DNA of 64,000 nucleotides, taken from Pseudoduganella umbonata (GTDB lineage Bacteria > Pseudomonadota > Gammaproteobacteria > Burkholderiales > Burkholderiaceae_D). Below are positions 42,886 to 52,270 of this stretch, piece after piece; the first letter of the stretch is position 1; every line of letters starts with the position of its first letter. The position numbers and the translations under genes were made by a program. The notes under the pieces were generated by a model. It saw nothing but the letters and a program-made list of their open reading frames with translations. It did no database searches and was not told where the DNA came from. The DNA lies in the NCBI RefSeq assembly GCF_014192225.1, contig NZ_JACHXS010000012.1:1-64000 (forward strand). Reading direction: 5' to 3'.

Positions 42886-45026
42886 ACATGGACCAGGTAA
42901 TGCAAACCTTCATCGCCGAGAGCCGCGAGCTGCTCGAGCAGATGGAAAACGCGCTGCTGGCCGTGGCGCAGGACGGCCCCGAGGCCGTCAACGCGATCTT
43001 CCGCGCCGCGCACACGATCAAGGGATCGGCCGGCATGTTCGGCCTGGACGCCGTGGTGGACTTCACCCACGTGGCCGAGAGCGTGCTGGACAAGGTACGC
43101 GACGGCGCCGTGCAGGTCGACGATGCGCTCGTCACGCTGCTGCTGGGCTGCTGCGACCACATCGGCCACCTGGTCGACGCGGTCGAGGCGGACACGCTGG
43201 ACAGCGATACGGTACTGGTGTCGGCCGGCGCGCCGCTGCTGGCCGCGCTGCAGGGCTATCTCGACGGCGGCAGCGCACCGGCACCGGCCAGGGCCGCAAG
43301 CGCGCCTGCGGCGGCGGCCGGCAGTGCCGAGCAGTGGCACATTTCTCTGCGTTTCGGCCGCGACGTGCTGCGCAACGGCATGGACCCGCTGTCGTTCATC
43401 CGCTACCTGGGCCAGATGGGCACGATCACCGGCATCGCCACGCTGGCCGATGCGTTGCCGCCGGCTGCGCAATTCGATGCCGAATCGTGCTACCTGGGCT
43501 TCGAGATCGGCTTCCTGAGCAGCGTGGACAAGGCCGCGATCGACGGCGTGTTCGACTTCGTGCGCGACGATTGCCAGATCCGCATTTTGCCGCCGGAAAA
43601 CCGCATCGCCGAATACCTGGCCTGGCTGGACGAAGTGCCCGAACAGCGCGAGCGCCTGGGCGAAATGCTGGTGCGCTGCGGCAGCGTGACGGCGCACGAG
43701 CTGGAGCAGGCCCTGGCGGCGCAGGCTGCCGACAGTACCGGCGGCGCCATCGTGCCGCTGGGCGAGATCCTGGTGGGCCAGGGCACCGTGCGGCCGGCCG
43801 TCGTCGAGGCCGCGCTGGCGAAACAGCGCCAGGCACCGGAAGGCAAGGCCGCACCGGCGGAAAGCCGCTCGGTGCGTGTCGATGCGGACAAGCTGGATCG
43901 CCTGATCAACCTGGTGGGCGAACTGATCATCGCCGGCGCGGGGGCCAACCTGATTGCCCGGCGCGCGCAGATCCCCGAACTGCTCGAGTGCACGTCGACG
44001 CTGTCCGGCCTGGTCGAAGAAGTACGCGACAGCGCGCTGCAGCTGCGCATGGTGAAGATCGGCGCCACGTTCAACCGCTTCGTCCGCGTGGTGCGCGACG
44101 TGTCGCACGAGATCGACAAGGATATCCGCCTGGAAGTGTCCGGCGAAGACGCGGAGCTGGACAAGACCGTGGTCGAGAAGATCGGCGATCCGCTGACGCA
44201 CCTGGTGCGCAACGCGATGGACCATGGCATCGAACCGGCCGACGTGCGCCTCGCGCGCGGCAAGCCGGCGCAGGGCACGGTGGCGCTGAATGCCTACCAC
44301 GACTCGGGCAGCATCGTGATCGAAGTGTCCGACGACGGCGGTGGCCTGAAGCGCGACCGCATCCTCGCCAAGGCCGTCGAGCGGGGGCTGGTGGAACCGG
44401 GCCGCGTGCTGTCGGACAAGGAAATCTTCGGCCTGATCTTCGAGCCGGGATTCTCGACCGCCGAGCAGGTGACCAACCTGTCCGGCCGGGGTGTCGGCAT
44501 GGATGTCGTCAAGCGCAATATCGTCGCGCTGCGCGGCAGCGTGGAAATCGCCAGCACCGAAGGCGTGGGGACCACGGTGACCGTGCGCCTGCCGCTGACG
44601 CTGGCGATCATCAACGGCTTCCAGGTGGGCGTCGGCAAATCCGTGTTCGTGATCCCGATGGACATGGTCGAGGAATGCGTGGAGTTCCGCGACGATGCGG
44701 AGCGCACGCAGTCTTCGGACTATATCGACCTGCGCGGATCGCCGATGCCGTTCGTGCGGCTGCGCGAACGCTTCGCGCTGGCCGGCACGCCGGCGCGGCG
44801 CCAGAGCATCGTCGTGGTGCGCTATGGCAGCAACCGGGCCGGCCTGGTCGTCGATACGCTGCTGGGCGAGTTCCAGACCGTGATCAAGCCGCTCGGCAAG
44901 GTGTTCGCCGGCGCACGCTTCCTGTCCGGCTCGTCGATCCTCGGCAATGGCGACGTGGCGCTGATCCTCGACATGGGCGCGCTGCTGGCCGGTGTCGAGA
45001 GCGAAAGCCATGCGGTCGCCCAATAA
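42882..45026 (+). CDS. cheA: Chemotaxis histidine kinase CheA
   Basis: Central kinase of the pathway, 714 residues. The phosphotransfer domain is at the N-terminus with H44 in FRAAHTIKGSAGMFG. A middle region (about 150-335) without a clear CheY-binding P2 follows, then the dimerisation helices (LDRLINLVGELIIAGAG), the ATPase domain (HLVRNAMDHGIE, SDDGGGLKRDRI, GFSTAEQVTNLSGRGVGMD in parts) and a C-terminal CheW-like domain (FVIPMDMVEECVEF). The middle region includes a stretch ADALPPAAQFDAESCYLGFEI-like in the style of E. coli-unlike, second-class CheA proteins of Betaproteobacteria. The start overlaps the STAS gene stop. Confidence 0.95.
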   Translation: MNMDQVMQTFIAESRELLEQMENALLAVAQDGPEAVNAIFRAAHTIKGSAGMFGLDAVVDFTHVAESVLDKVRDGAVQVDDALVTLLLGCCDHIGHLVDAVEADTLDSDTVLVSAGAPLLAALQGYLDGGSAPAPARAASAPAAAAGSAEQWHISLRFGRDVLRNGMDPLSFIRYLGQMGTITGIATLADALPPAAQFDAESCYLGFEIGFLSSVDKAAIDGVFDFVRDDCQIRILPPENRIAEYLAWLDEVPEQRERLGEMLVRCGSVTAHELEQALAAQAADSTGGAIVPLGEILVGQGTVRPAVVEAALAKQRQAPEGKAAPAESRSVRVDADKLDRLINLVGELIIAGAGANLIARRAQIPELLECTSTLSGLVEEVRDSALQLRMVKIGATFNRFVRVVRDVSHEIDKDIRLEVSGEDAELDKTVVEKIGDPLTHLVRNAMDHGIEPADVRLARGKPAQGTVALNAYHDSGSIVIEVSDDGGGLKRDRILAKAVERGLVEPGRVLSDKEIFGLIFEPGFSTAEQVTNLSGRGVGMDVVKRNIVALRGSVEIASTEGVGTTVTVRLPLTLAIINGFQVGVGKSVFVIPMDMVEECVEFRDDAERTQSSDYIDLRGSPMPFVRLRERFALAGTPARRQSIVVVRYGSNRAGLVVDTLLGEFQTVIKPLGKVFAGARFLSGSSILGNGDVALILDMGALLAGVESESHAVAQ

Positions 45027-45073
45027 ATTTCAACAACTTTACTGTTTTTCTTTACTGATCTTGGAGAGCCATC

Positions 45074-46699
45074 GTGCTTAAGAACTTGAAAATCGGCGTA
45101 CGCCTGGGGCTGGGTTTCGGCGTGCTGCTGCTGCTGCTGCTGGGTGTCGCAACGCTGGCCATCACGCGCATGGCAGACATGGACAAGGTGACCGACGAGA
45201 TCACCGGCGAGGCCTATCCGAAAGTGATCACCGCGCAGGACATGGTGCGTGACGCGATCGATGCCGGGCGCCACATGCGCGGCATGCTGCTGACGAACAG
45301 CGAGACCGAGATCGAGCGCCACCGCAAGAGCATCGAAGGCATGCGTGCGGAGACGGTGCGCCGCATCGCCGACATGGAAAAAGTGGTGTTCTCCGAGCGC
45401 GGCAAGGAACTGCTGCGTGCCGTATCGGAGAAGCGCGTGGCGCTGGATGCCAAGTACGACAAGTTCTACACCCTGATGCGCGCCGATCGCCAGCAGGCCG
45501 CCGAATTCATCAGCAACGACTATGCGCCCGCCAACCGTGAGTTGATCAATGCGCTGGACGCGCTGATCAAGCACCAGAGCAAGCTGATGGCGGACCTTAC
45601 CGATGTTGCCGGCCACACCTACGAGGACACCCGTACCACCGTGATGGCGATGACCGGCATCGCGCTGCTGCTCGCCATCGTCATCGGTGCATCGATCACG
45701 CTGTCCGTCACCCGCGCGCTGCGCCAGGCGGTCGATGCCGCGAACAGCCTCGCCGAGGGCGACCTGACGGTGCGCATCGACAGCAATTCGCGTGACGAGA
45801 CCGGCCAGCTGCTGCAGGCGATGAGCCAGATGATCGCCAAGCTGACGCAGGTGGTCAGCGACGTCAACGCCGGTGCGCAGTCGCTGGCCTCGGCTTCCGA
45901 GGAAGTGTCGGCCACCGCGCAGTCGCTGTCGCAGGCCGCTTCCGAGCAGGCCGCCAGCGTCGAGGAAACCTCGGCATCGCTGGAACAGATGACGGCGTCG
46001 ATCTCGCAGAACACGGAGAACGCCCGGGTCACCGATGGCATGGCGACCCAGGCGGCGCGCGAAGCGGCCGAAGGCGGCGAGGCCGTCAAGGCCACCGCAA
46101 CGGCGATGAAGCAGATCGCGAAACAGATCGGCATCATCGACGACATCGCCTACCAGACCAACCTGCTGGCGCTGAACGCGGCCATCGAAGCGGCCCGTGC
46201 CGGCGAACACGGCAAGGGCTTCGCCGTGGTGGCGGCCGAGGTGCGCAAGCTGGCCGAGCGCAGCCAGGTGGCGGCGCAGGAAATCGGCGAAGTGGCCACG
46301 TCGAGCGTGGAACTGGCCGAACGTGCCGGCGCGCTGCTGGACCAGATGGTGCCGAACATCCGCAAGACGTCCGACCTGGTGCAGGAAATCACGGCCGCTT
46401 CCGAGGAGCAGTCGGCCGGCGTGGGCCAGATCAACGCGGCCGTGGGCCAGATGAGCCAGGGCACGCAGCAGAACGCGTCGAGTTCCGAGGAACTGGCCGC
46501 CACGGCCGAGGAAATGAGCGGCCAGGCCGAACAGCTGCAGGCTGCGATGGGCTTTTTCAAACTCGAGGGCGGCGCGCCGCTGCGCAAGCCGGCGGGGCGC
46601 GCGGTGCGCGCAGCCGCGGTGCCCAGGCGCCAGAACATCGCCCTGCAACCGGCCTTTGCCGAGGCGGGGCTGGACGAAGCCAGCTTCACCCGGTTCTGA
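45074..46699 (+). CDS. Methyl-accepting chemotaxis protein with 4HB sensor (MCP 1)
   Basis: Transmembrane receptor of 541 residues. It has a first membrane helix (GVLLLLLLGVATLAI), a periplasmic four-helix-bundle ligand domain (about 30-190), a second helix (GIALLLAIVIGASITLSV), a HAMP domain (LRQAVDAANSLAEGDLTVRI) and a signalling domain with the tip IAYQTNLLALNAAIEAARAGE. It ends DEASFTRF, a tail shared with MCP 2. The start is GTG after GGAGAG. The signalling part (45874-46539) is nearly identical in DNA to that of MCP 2. Confidence 0.95.
   Translation: MLKNLKIGVRLGLGFGVLLLLLLGVATLAITRMADMDKVTDEITGEAYPKVITAQDMVRDAIDAGRHMRGMLLTNSETEIERHRKSIEGMRAETVRRIADMEKVVFSERGKELLRAVSEKRVALDAKYDKFYTLMRADRQQAAEFISNDYAPANRELINALDALIKHQSKLMADLTDVAGHTYEDTRTTVMAMTGIALLLAIVIGASITLSVTRALRQAVDAANSLAEGDLTVRIDSNSRDETGQLLQAMSQMIAKLTQVVSDVNAGAQSLASASEEVSATAQSLSQAASEQAASVEETSASLEQMTASISQNTENARVTDGMATQAAREAAEGGEAVKATATAMKQIAKQIGIIDDIAYQTNLLALNAAIEAARAGEHGKGFAVVAAEVRKLAERSQVAAQEIGEVATSSVELAERAGALLDQMVPNIRKTSDLVQEITAASEEQSAGVGQINAAVGQMSQGTQQNASSSEELAATAEEMSGQAEQLQAAMGFFKLEGGAPLRKPAGRAVRAAAVPRRQNIALQPAFAEAGLDEASFTRF
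45874..46539 (+). repeat. Near-identical 666-bp segment, copy 1 (MCP signalling domain)
   Basis: This segment matches 47869-48534 base for base with only a handful of mostly silent changes. It covers the region from just after HAMP to the end of the signalling helix. Outside these borders the two genes diverge sharply. Confidence 0.92.
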
Positions 46700-46783
46700 A
46701 CACGTCGCAGGACCGCTTCGATTCGTCGTTTATTCGTTATCAAACGCTAACAACCCGCGGCCGGTGGCCGCAAGGAGACAATC

Positions 46784-48697
46784 TTGTTCCGTAACATGAA
46801 AGTAAGCGCCCGCCTGGCCCTGGGCTTCGGCGTCGTCGCCATCCTGCTGGTCGCCAGCATCCTGCTGGGTATCCGCAGCCTGGCCGGCGTCAGCGACAAC
46901 GTCAACGAACTGGTCACCGACAAGTACCCGAAGGTCACGATGGCCCACGACCTGATCGGCAACATCACCACGATCGCGATCGCGATGCGCAACGTCGTGA
47001 TCTTCGACGACGCGGCGGTGGCGCGCCGCGAGCTGGCAGCCATTGAAGCCGAACGCGCCAAGCTGCGCGAGACGCTCGAGAAGCTGAAGAAGGTGGTGGC
47101 TTCGCCGGAAGGCAAGGATGTGCTGCAGGCGGTCGTGGAAACCCGCGAGCAATACCGCGTCATCCAGGAGGAGTTCCTGCGCCTGGTCGCCGCGGGCCAG
47201 CGTGCCGAGGCACGCGACCTGCTGGTGAACAAGCTCGAAGGCATCCAGACTACCTATATCGCGACGATCCGCAAACTGATCGCGCACCAGGACCAGTCGA
47301 TGGCGAAGTCCGGCGTGGAAGCCACCGACGCCTACGTCAGCGCGCGTAACCAACTGGTAATGCTGGGCTCACTGGCCGTGCTGATAAGCGTGGCCATGGC
47401 GTTCTGGATCACCCTCAGCCTGACGCGCACGCTGGGTGGCGAACCGGCCTACGCGGCCGAACTGCTGAAACGCATCGCCGATGGCGACCTGTCCGGCGAT
47501 GTGGCCGTGCGCAAGGGCGATTCCGCCAGCATGCTGTCCGCCGTCGCCCAGATGGTCGGCAAGCTGCGCCTGGTGATCGCCGGCCAGCGTGCCGTGATCG
47601 AAGCCGCCAACCGCGGCAACTTCGACGCGCGCGTCGACACGGCGGGCATGCAGGGCTTCCAGAAGGAGATGGGCGATGGCCTGAACCAGCTGGTGGCGAC
47701 GACCGGTGCCAGCATCGACGACGTGGTGCGCGTGATGTCGGCACTGGCCGAAGGCGACCTGACCGCGCGCATCGACAAGCACTACGAAGGCGCGTTCGGC
47801 AAGCTGAAGGAATACTCGAACGGCACGATGGACAAGCTGGCGCAGGTCGTCGGCGACGTGAATGCCAGTGCGCAGTCGCTGGCTTCGGCTTCCGAGGAAG
47901 TGTCGGCCACCGCGCAGTCGCTGTCGCAGGCCGCTTCCGAGCAGGCCGCCAGCGTCGAGGAAACCTCGGCATCGCTGGAACAGATGACGGCGTCGATCTC
48001 GCAGAACACGGAGAACGCCCGGGTCACCGATGGCATGGCGACCCAGGCGGCGCGCGAAGCGGCCGAAGGCGGCGAGGCCGTCAAGGCCACCGCGACGGCG
48101 ATGAAGCAGATCGCGAAACAGATCGGCATCATCGACGACATCGCCTACCAGACCAACCTGCTGGCGCTGAACGCGGCCATCGAAGCGGCCCGTGCCGGCG
48201 AACACGGCAAGGGCTTCGCCGTGGTGGCGGCCGAGGTGCGCAAGCTGGCCGAGCGCAGCCAGGTGGCGGCGCAGGAAATCGGCGAAGTGGCCACGTCGAG
48301 CGTGGAACTGGCCGAACGTGCCGGCGCGCTGCTGGACCGGATGGTGCCGAACATCCGCAAGACATCCGACCTGGTGCAGGAAATCACGGCCGCTTCCGAG
48401 GAACAGTCGGCCGGCGTGGGCCAGATCAACGCGGCCGTGGGCCAGATGAGCCAGGGCACGCAGCAGAACGCGTCGAGTTCCGAGGAACTGGCCGCCACGG
48501 CCGAGGAGATGAGCGGCCAGGCCGAGCAGCTGCAACAGGCGATGAGCTTCTTCCACCTGGCCGGCAACCATGGCGCGCGGGTGGTGGCAAAGGTGCGCAG
48601 CGGTAGCGTCCGGCCGGCACGGCGCGGCGGCAACCTGCGCGCGGCCGACGATTTCACGCACGGCGAGCTGGATGAAAAGAACTTCACCAACTTCTGA
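46784..48697 (+). CDS. Methyl-accepting chemotaxis protein with extra HAMP repeats (MCP 2)
   Basis: Receptor of 637 residues. The first membrane helix (GFGVVAILLVASILLGI) and a four-helix-bundle periplasmic domain are followed by a second helix (LGSLAVLISVAMAFWITL), then two or three HAMP-like units (about 225-355, with LLKRIADGDLSGDVAV and VMSALAEGDLTARIDKH), longer than MCP 1, then the shared signalling domain. It ends DEKNFTNF. The start is TTG at 46784, fixed by GGAG seven bases upstream; the next ATG at 46796 is too far from it. Confidence 0.93.
   Translation: MFRNMKVSARLALGFGVVAILLVASILLGIRSLAGVSDNVNELVTDKYPKVTMAHDLIGNITTIAIAMRNVVIFDDAAVARRELAAIEAERAKLRETLEKLKKVVASPEGKDVLQAVVETREQYRVIQEEFLRLVAAGQRAEARDLLVNKLEGIQTTYIATIRKLIAHQDQSMAKSGVEATDAYVSARNQLVMLGSLAVLISVAMAFWITLSLTRTLGGEPAYAAELLKRIADGDLSGDVAVRKGDSASMLSAVAQMVGKLRLVIAGQRAVIEAANRGNFDARVDTAGMQGFQKEMGDGLNQLVATTGASIDDVVRVMSALAEGDLTARIDKHYEGAFGKLKEYSNGTMDKLAQVVGDVNASAQSLASASEEVSATAQSLSQAASEQAASVEETSASLEQMTASISQNTENARVTDGMATQAAREAAEGGEAVKATATAMKQIAKQIGIIDDIAYQTNLLALNAAIEAARAGEHGKGFAVVAAEVRKLAERSQVAAQEIGEVATSSVELAERAGALLDRMVPNIRKTSDLVQEITAASEEQSAGVGQINAAVGQMSQGTQQNASSSEELAATAEEMSGQAEQLQQAMSFFHLAGNHGARVVAKVRSGSVRPARRGGNLRAADDFTHGELDEKNFTNF
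47869..48534 (+). repeat. Near-identical 666-bp segment, copy 2 (MCP signalling domain)
   Basis: Direct copy of 45874-46539, offset by 1995 bases. The near identity at silent sites points to recent duplication or ongoing gene conversion. Confidence 0.92.
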
Positions 48698-48707
48698 TGG
48701 ACCGATC

Positions 48708-49220
48708 ATGAAACACACCAAGCAAGACAGCGGCGCATCGGCTAACGAATCCGCCCAATACCTGACCTTCATGCTGGGCGGCGAAGCGTTCGGCATCGGC
48801 ATCATGGCCGTGAAGGAAATCATCGAGTTCTCCGGCATTACCGAAGTGCCGATGATGCCGGAATCGATCCGCGGCGTGATCAACCTGCGCGGCGCCGTGG
48901 TACCCGTGATGGACCTGGCGGCCCGCTTCGGCCGGCCGCTGGCGGTGCCCGGCAAGCGCACCTGCATCGTCATCGTCGAACTGGAAGCGGATGGCGAACG
49001 GCAGGTGACGGGCGTGGTGGTCGACGCCGTCAGCGCCGTGCTCGATATCGCGCTGGCGGAAATCGAGCCGGCGCCATCGTTCGGCACGCGCATCCGCGGC
49101 GACTTCATCGGCGGCATGGCCAAGGTGAACGGCAAGTTCGTGATCCTGCTGAACGTGGCGCACGTGCTGGCGCTGGACGGGCTGTCCGCGCTGGCCGACA
49201 GCGAAGCCCAGGCGGCATGA
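48708..49220 (+). CDS. cheW: Chemotaxis coupling protein CheW
   Basis: Couples receptors to CheA. The 170-residue protein has the CheW fold with YLTFMLGGEAFGIGIMAVKEI, VPMMPESIRGVINLRGAVVPV (receptor contact loop, in parts) and FVILLNVAHVL. A short unstructured N-terminus (KHTKQDSGASANES) precedes it. It begins 10 bases after MCP 2 and overlaps cheR by ATGA. Confidence 0.95.
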   Translation: MKHTKQDSGASANESAQYLTFMLGGEAFGIGIMAVKEIIEFSGITEVPMMPESIRGVINLRGAVVPVMDLAARFGRPLAVPGKRTCIVIVELEADGERQVTGVVVDAVSAVLDIALAEIEPAPSFGTRIRGDFIGGMAKVNGKFVILLNVAHVLALDGLSALADSEAQAA

Positions 49221-50062
49221 GCGCCATCGCGATCAACGAGCGCGAGTTCGCGCGCTTCCAGCGCTTCATCCTCGACATCGCCGGCATCACGATGTCGGAC
49301 GCGAAGAAGGCGCTGGTCAGCGGGCGGCTCGCCAAGCGGCTGCACCATTTCGGGCTGGACAGCTACGACGCGTATTTCGAGTTGCTGGCCGACGGGCAGC
49401 ATCCGGATGAGGCCCAGGTTGCCGTCGACCTGCTGACCACCAACGAGACGTACTTCTTCCGCGAAGCGCGCCATTTCGACCTGCTGCGTGAAGCGGCCGC
49501 GGCGCACGGCAGCGCCGGCACCACGCCATTCCGCGTATGGAGCGCTGCCTGTTCGTCCGGCGAAGAGCCGTACAGCATCGCGATGGTGCTGGCCGACGTG
49601 CTGGGTAACGCGCCGTGGGAAGTGGTGGCATCCGACATCAGCACGCGCGTGCTGCAGCGTGCCCGCATCGGCCATTATCCGATGGAGCGCGCCACGCACG
49701 TGCCGCCGGACTACCTGAAGCGCTTTTGCCTGAAAGGCATCCGCGAGCAGCAGGGCACATTGCTGGTGGACCGGGCGCTGCGCCAGCGCGTGCAGTTCCG
49801 GCAGGTAAACCTGAACACGCAGCTGCCTGATCAACTGGGCATGTTCGACGTGATCTTCCTGCGCAACGTGATGATCTACTTTAATGCCGATACCAAGCGG
49901 CAGGTGGTGGCGCGCGTGACCTCGCGGCTGAAACCGGGTGGCCATTTCTTCATCGGCCATTCCGAAAGCCTGCAGGACATCTCCAGCGCGGTGCAGCCCG
50001 TGATACCGTCGGTGTACCGCAAGGCCGCGGCGGTCCAGCCGCGCGACCGGCAAGCCGCTTGA
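49217..50062 (+). CDS. cheR: Chemotaxis protein methyltransferase CheR
   Basis: Methylates receptor glutamates with S-adenosylmethionine. The 281 residues include the N-terminal helical domain, the SAM-binding RVWSAACSSGEEPYSIAMVL, and the conserved FDVIFLRNVMIYFN and GGHFFIGHSESL. Length is normal. It overlaps the cheW stop and is followed by a 121-base gap and cheB. Confidence 0.96.
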   Translation: MSAIAINEREFARFQRFILDIAGITMSDAKKALVSGRLAKRLHHFGLDSYDAYFELLADGQHPDEAQVAVDLLTTNETYFFREARHFDLLREAAAAHGSAGTTPFRVWSAACSSGEEPYSIAMVLADVLGNAPWEVVASDISTRVLQRARIGHYPMERATHVPPDYLKRFCLKGIREQQGTLLVDRALRQRVQFRQVNLNTQLPDQLGMFDVIFLRNVMIYFNADTKRQVVARVTSRLKPGGHFFIGHSESLQDISSAVQPVIPSVYRKAAAVQPRDRQAA

Positions 50063-50098
50063 GCCGCAGGTTCGACGAGTGGTGTGACGGATCGGGGC

Positions 50099-50120
50099 GC
50101 CTGGCCCGGCTGCGCCAGGC
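50099..50120. other. Inverted repeat between cheR and cheB
   Basis: gcctggc and gccaggc form a 7-bp stem with an 8-base loop in the 121-base gap. No T run follows, so it is not a standard terminator; it may modulate cheB expression or mRNA stability. Confidence 0.35.
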
Positions 50121-50183
50121 TGGCGCCTTGCGGGCGCGTTATTTGCGAGCCTTGCCGCAGCCCTGGAACAGCCGTGGAAATCT

Positions 50184-51257
50184 ATGAATCCTGTGAATGT
50201 GATGGTCGTCGACGATTCGGCCGTGGTACGCAAGATCGTCGGTGAAATGCTGGCGGCGGCGCCCGGTATCCGCCTGCTGCACGCCGTGTCGGACCCGTTG
50301 CTGGCGATCGAGCGGATGAAACAGCAATGGCCGGACGTGATCGTGCTGGACGTGGAAATGCCGCGCATGGACGGCATCACGTTCCTGAAGAAGATCATGG
50401 CCGAACGGCCGACGCCGGTGATCATCTGCTCGACGCTGACGGAGAAGGGCGCGCAGACCACGATGGCGGCGATGGCGGCCGGTGCGGTGACCGTGATCGC
50501 CAAGCCGAAGCTGGGCCTGAAGGATTTCCTGAACGACAGTTCCGCCGAGCTGGTCAGCGCCATCCGCGCCGCCGCGCAGGTCAATGTGCGCCGGCTCGCC
50601 GCCCGCGCGGCCATGCCGGCCCAGGCGCCGGTCAAGCTGACCGCCGATGCGATCCTGCCGCCGGCAGGCGAGGCCCGCCCGCCGCTGCAGACCACCGAGC
50701 GGGTCGTGGCCATCGGCACGTCGACCGGCGGCACGCTGGCATTGGAGGAAGTGCTGACGGCGCTGCCGCGCGTCACGCCGGGCATCGTGATCGTGCAGCA
50801 CATGCCGGAAAAATTCACGGCGGCCTTCGCCGACCGCCTCGACAAGCTGTGCCAGATCGAAGTGCGCGAGGCGCAGCACAACGACCGCGTGCTGCCGGGC
50901 CGGGCGCTGATCGCGCCGGGCGGCAAGCACATGCTGCTGCGCCGCGATGGCGCGCGCTACTGCGTCGACGTGATCGACGGCCCGCTGGTAAACCGGCACC
51001 GGCCATCGGTGGACGTGCTGTTCCGCTCCGTGGCCCGGCATGCCGGCGCCAATGCGCTGGGCATCATCATGACGGGCATGGGCGACGACGGCGCCGCCGG
51101 CCTGCTGGAGATGCGCAAGGCCGGCGCCCGCACCGTCGCGCAGGACGAGGAAAGCTGCGTGGTCTATGGCATGCCGAAGGAAGCCGTCAAGCGCGGCGGC
51201 GTGGAAAAAACCGTGCCGTTGAAGTCGATCGACCGCGAGATCCTGCAGCAGCGCTGA
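50184..51257 (+). CDS. cheB: Chemotaxis protein-glutamate methylesterase CheB
   Basis: Removes receptor methyl groups and deamidates glutamines. The 357-residue protein has a receiver domain with D10/D11 and D56 (VIVLDVEMPRMDG), a linker, and the catalytic domain with the serine in IGTSTGGTLAL, the histidine in VQHMPEKFTAAF and the aspartate in MTGMGDDGAAGL. It is last in the plus-strand chemotaxis operon. No cheD or cheZ gene is found beside it. Confidence 0.96.
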   Translation: MNPVNVMVVDDSAVVRKIVGEMLAAAPGIRLLHAVSDPLLAIERMKQQWPDVIVLDVEMPRMDGITFLKKIMAERPTPVIICSTLTEKGAQTTMAAMAAGAVTVIAKPKLGLKDFLNDSSAELVSAIRAAAQVNVRRLAARAAMPAQAPVKLTADAILPPAGEARPPLQTTERVVAIGTSTGGTLALEEVLTALPRVTPGIVIVQHMPEKFTAAFADRLDKLCQIEVREAQHNDRVLPGRALIAPGGKHMLLRRDGARYCVDVIDGPLVNRHRPSVDVLFRSVARHAGANALGIIMTGMGDDGAAGLLEMRKAGARTVAQDEESCVVYGMPKEAVKRGGVEKTVPLKSIDREILQQR

Positions 51258-51278
51258 TGGCGCTGCCGCAGCGGCGCG

Positions 51279-52268
51279 TCACGGCGCCGGGCCGGCCGCC
51301 GGCTGTTCCGGCTGCGCCGCCACGATGCGGTTGCGGCCCGCGCGCTTGGCGGCGTACAGGGCCGCATCGGCGGCGCCGATCAGCGCGGCCGGCACGGCCG
51401 GCTGGCCCGGCAGCAGCGTGGCCACGCCGATGCTGACGGTGACCTGCTTTTCCGGCCCGCCGTACGCGTGCGGAAGCGCCAGTTGCAGCACGCGTGCATG
51501 CAGCGCTTCGGCCATGCGCAGCGCCTGGTGCGGATCGTTGTCCGGCAGGATCACGGCGAATTCCTCGCCGCCGTAGCGGGCCAGCATATCCATCGAACGT
51601 TGCAGCAGCGCCTGCAGGGCAGCCGATACCTGGATCAGGCAGCCGTCGCCCTGCTGGTGGCCGTAATGGTCGTTGTAGGGCTTGAAGTGGTCGATGTCGA
51701 TCATCAGCAGCGACAGCATGCCGCTGTTGCGCTTGGCGCGCCGTACCTCGCGATCGATGGCCGCGTCGAAGGCGCGGCGGTTGGCAATGCCGGTCAGGCC
51801 GTCCGAAAAGGTCTGCAGGCGCAGCATCTCGGTCTGTTCGCGCAACAGCTTTTCGCGGCTGGCGGCCATGCTCACGTCGCTCAGCTGGATCAGGCAATGG
51901 GAACCGGCCTGCCCGGCGGGGAAGGCCAGCGGCGTGACGGCGATGGCCTGCTGCATCCGCTCGCCGCGGCCGATGGCTGCCGGGTTCGAGTACAGCGGAA
52001 ACGGCGCGCGGTTCAGGGTGGGCGAGAGCAGCGACGAGAAGTGGTTCGCCAGCGACTGCCTGATGGCGGCCTCGACACGGCCGCCGCGCAGTTCCGGCAT
52101 CAGCTCGAACAGGTCCATGCCGAGCGCCTTGTGGGCGGCACAGCCGGTATGGCGGCTCATCCATTTATTCCACAGCACGATGCGGTGCGCGGCGTCGACG
52201 ACGATGATGCCGGCGCTGACGGCTTCCAGCACGCTTTCCAGCAACGGCAGGCGAGACGGGTGCTGCAT
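51279..52268 (-). CDS. PAS-GGDEF diguanylate cyclase
   Basis: Makes cyclic di-GMP. The 329-residue protein has a PAS domain (about 10-130, SAGIIVVDAAHRIVLWNKWM) and a C-terminal GGDEF domain (about 160-315) with active-site GGEEF and I-site RSMD five residues before it. No membrane segments. It is third in an antiparallel operon with a response regulator and a CheC-like phosphatase, starting 2 bases after the CheC-like stop. This ties c-di-GMP production to the chemotaxis system. Confidence 0.93.
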   Translation of the reverse strand: MQHPSRLPLLESVLEAVSAGIIVVDAAHRIVLWNKWMSRHTGCAAHKALGMDLFELMPELRGGRVEAAIRQSLANHFSSLLSPTLNRAPFPLYSNPAAIGRGERMQQAIAVTPLAFPAGQAGSHCLIQLSDVSMAASREKLLREQTEMLRLQTFSDGLTGIANRRAFDAAIDREVRRAKRNSGMLSLLMIDIDHFKPYNDHYGHQQGDGCLIQVSAALQALLQRSMDMLARYGGEEFAVILPDNDPHQALRMAEALHARVLQLALPHAYGGPEKQVTVSIGVATLLPGQPAVPAALIGAADAALYAAKRAGRNRIVAAQPEQPAAGPAP

Positions 52269-52270
52269 CC

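Noticed and set aside
50063..50183. A hidden cheD gene between cheR and cheB
   Set aside because: The gap is only 121 bases and shows no coding frame of that family.
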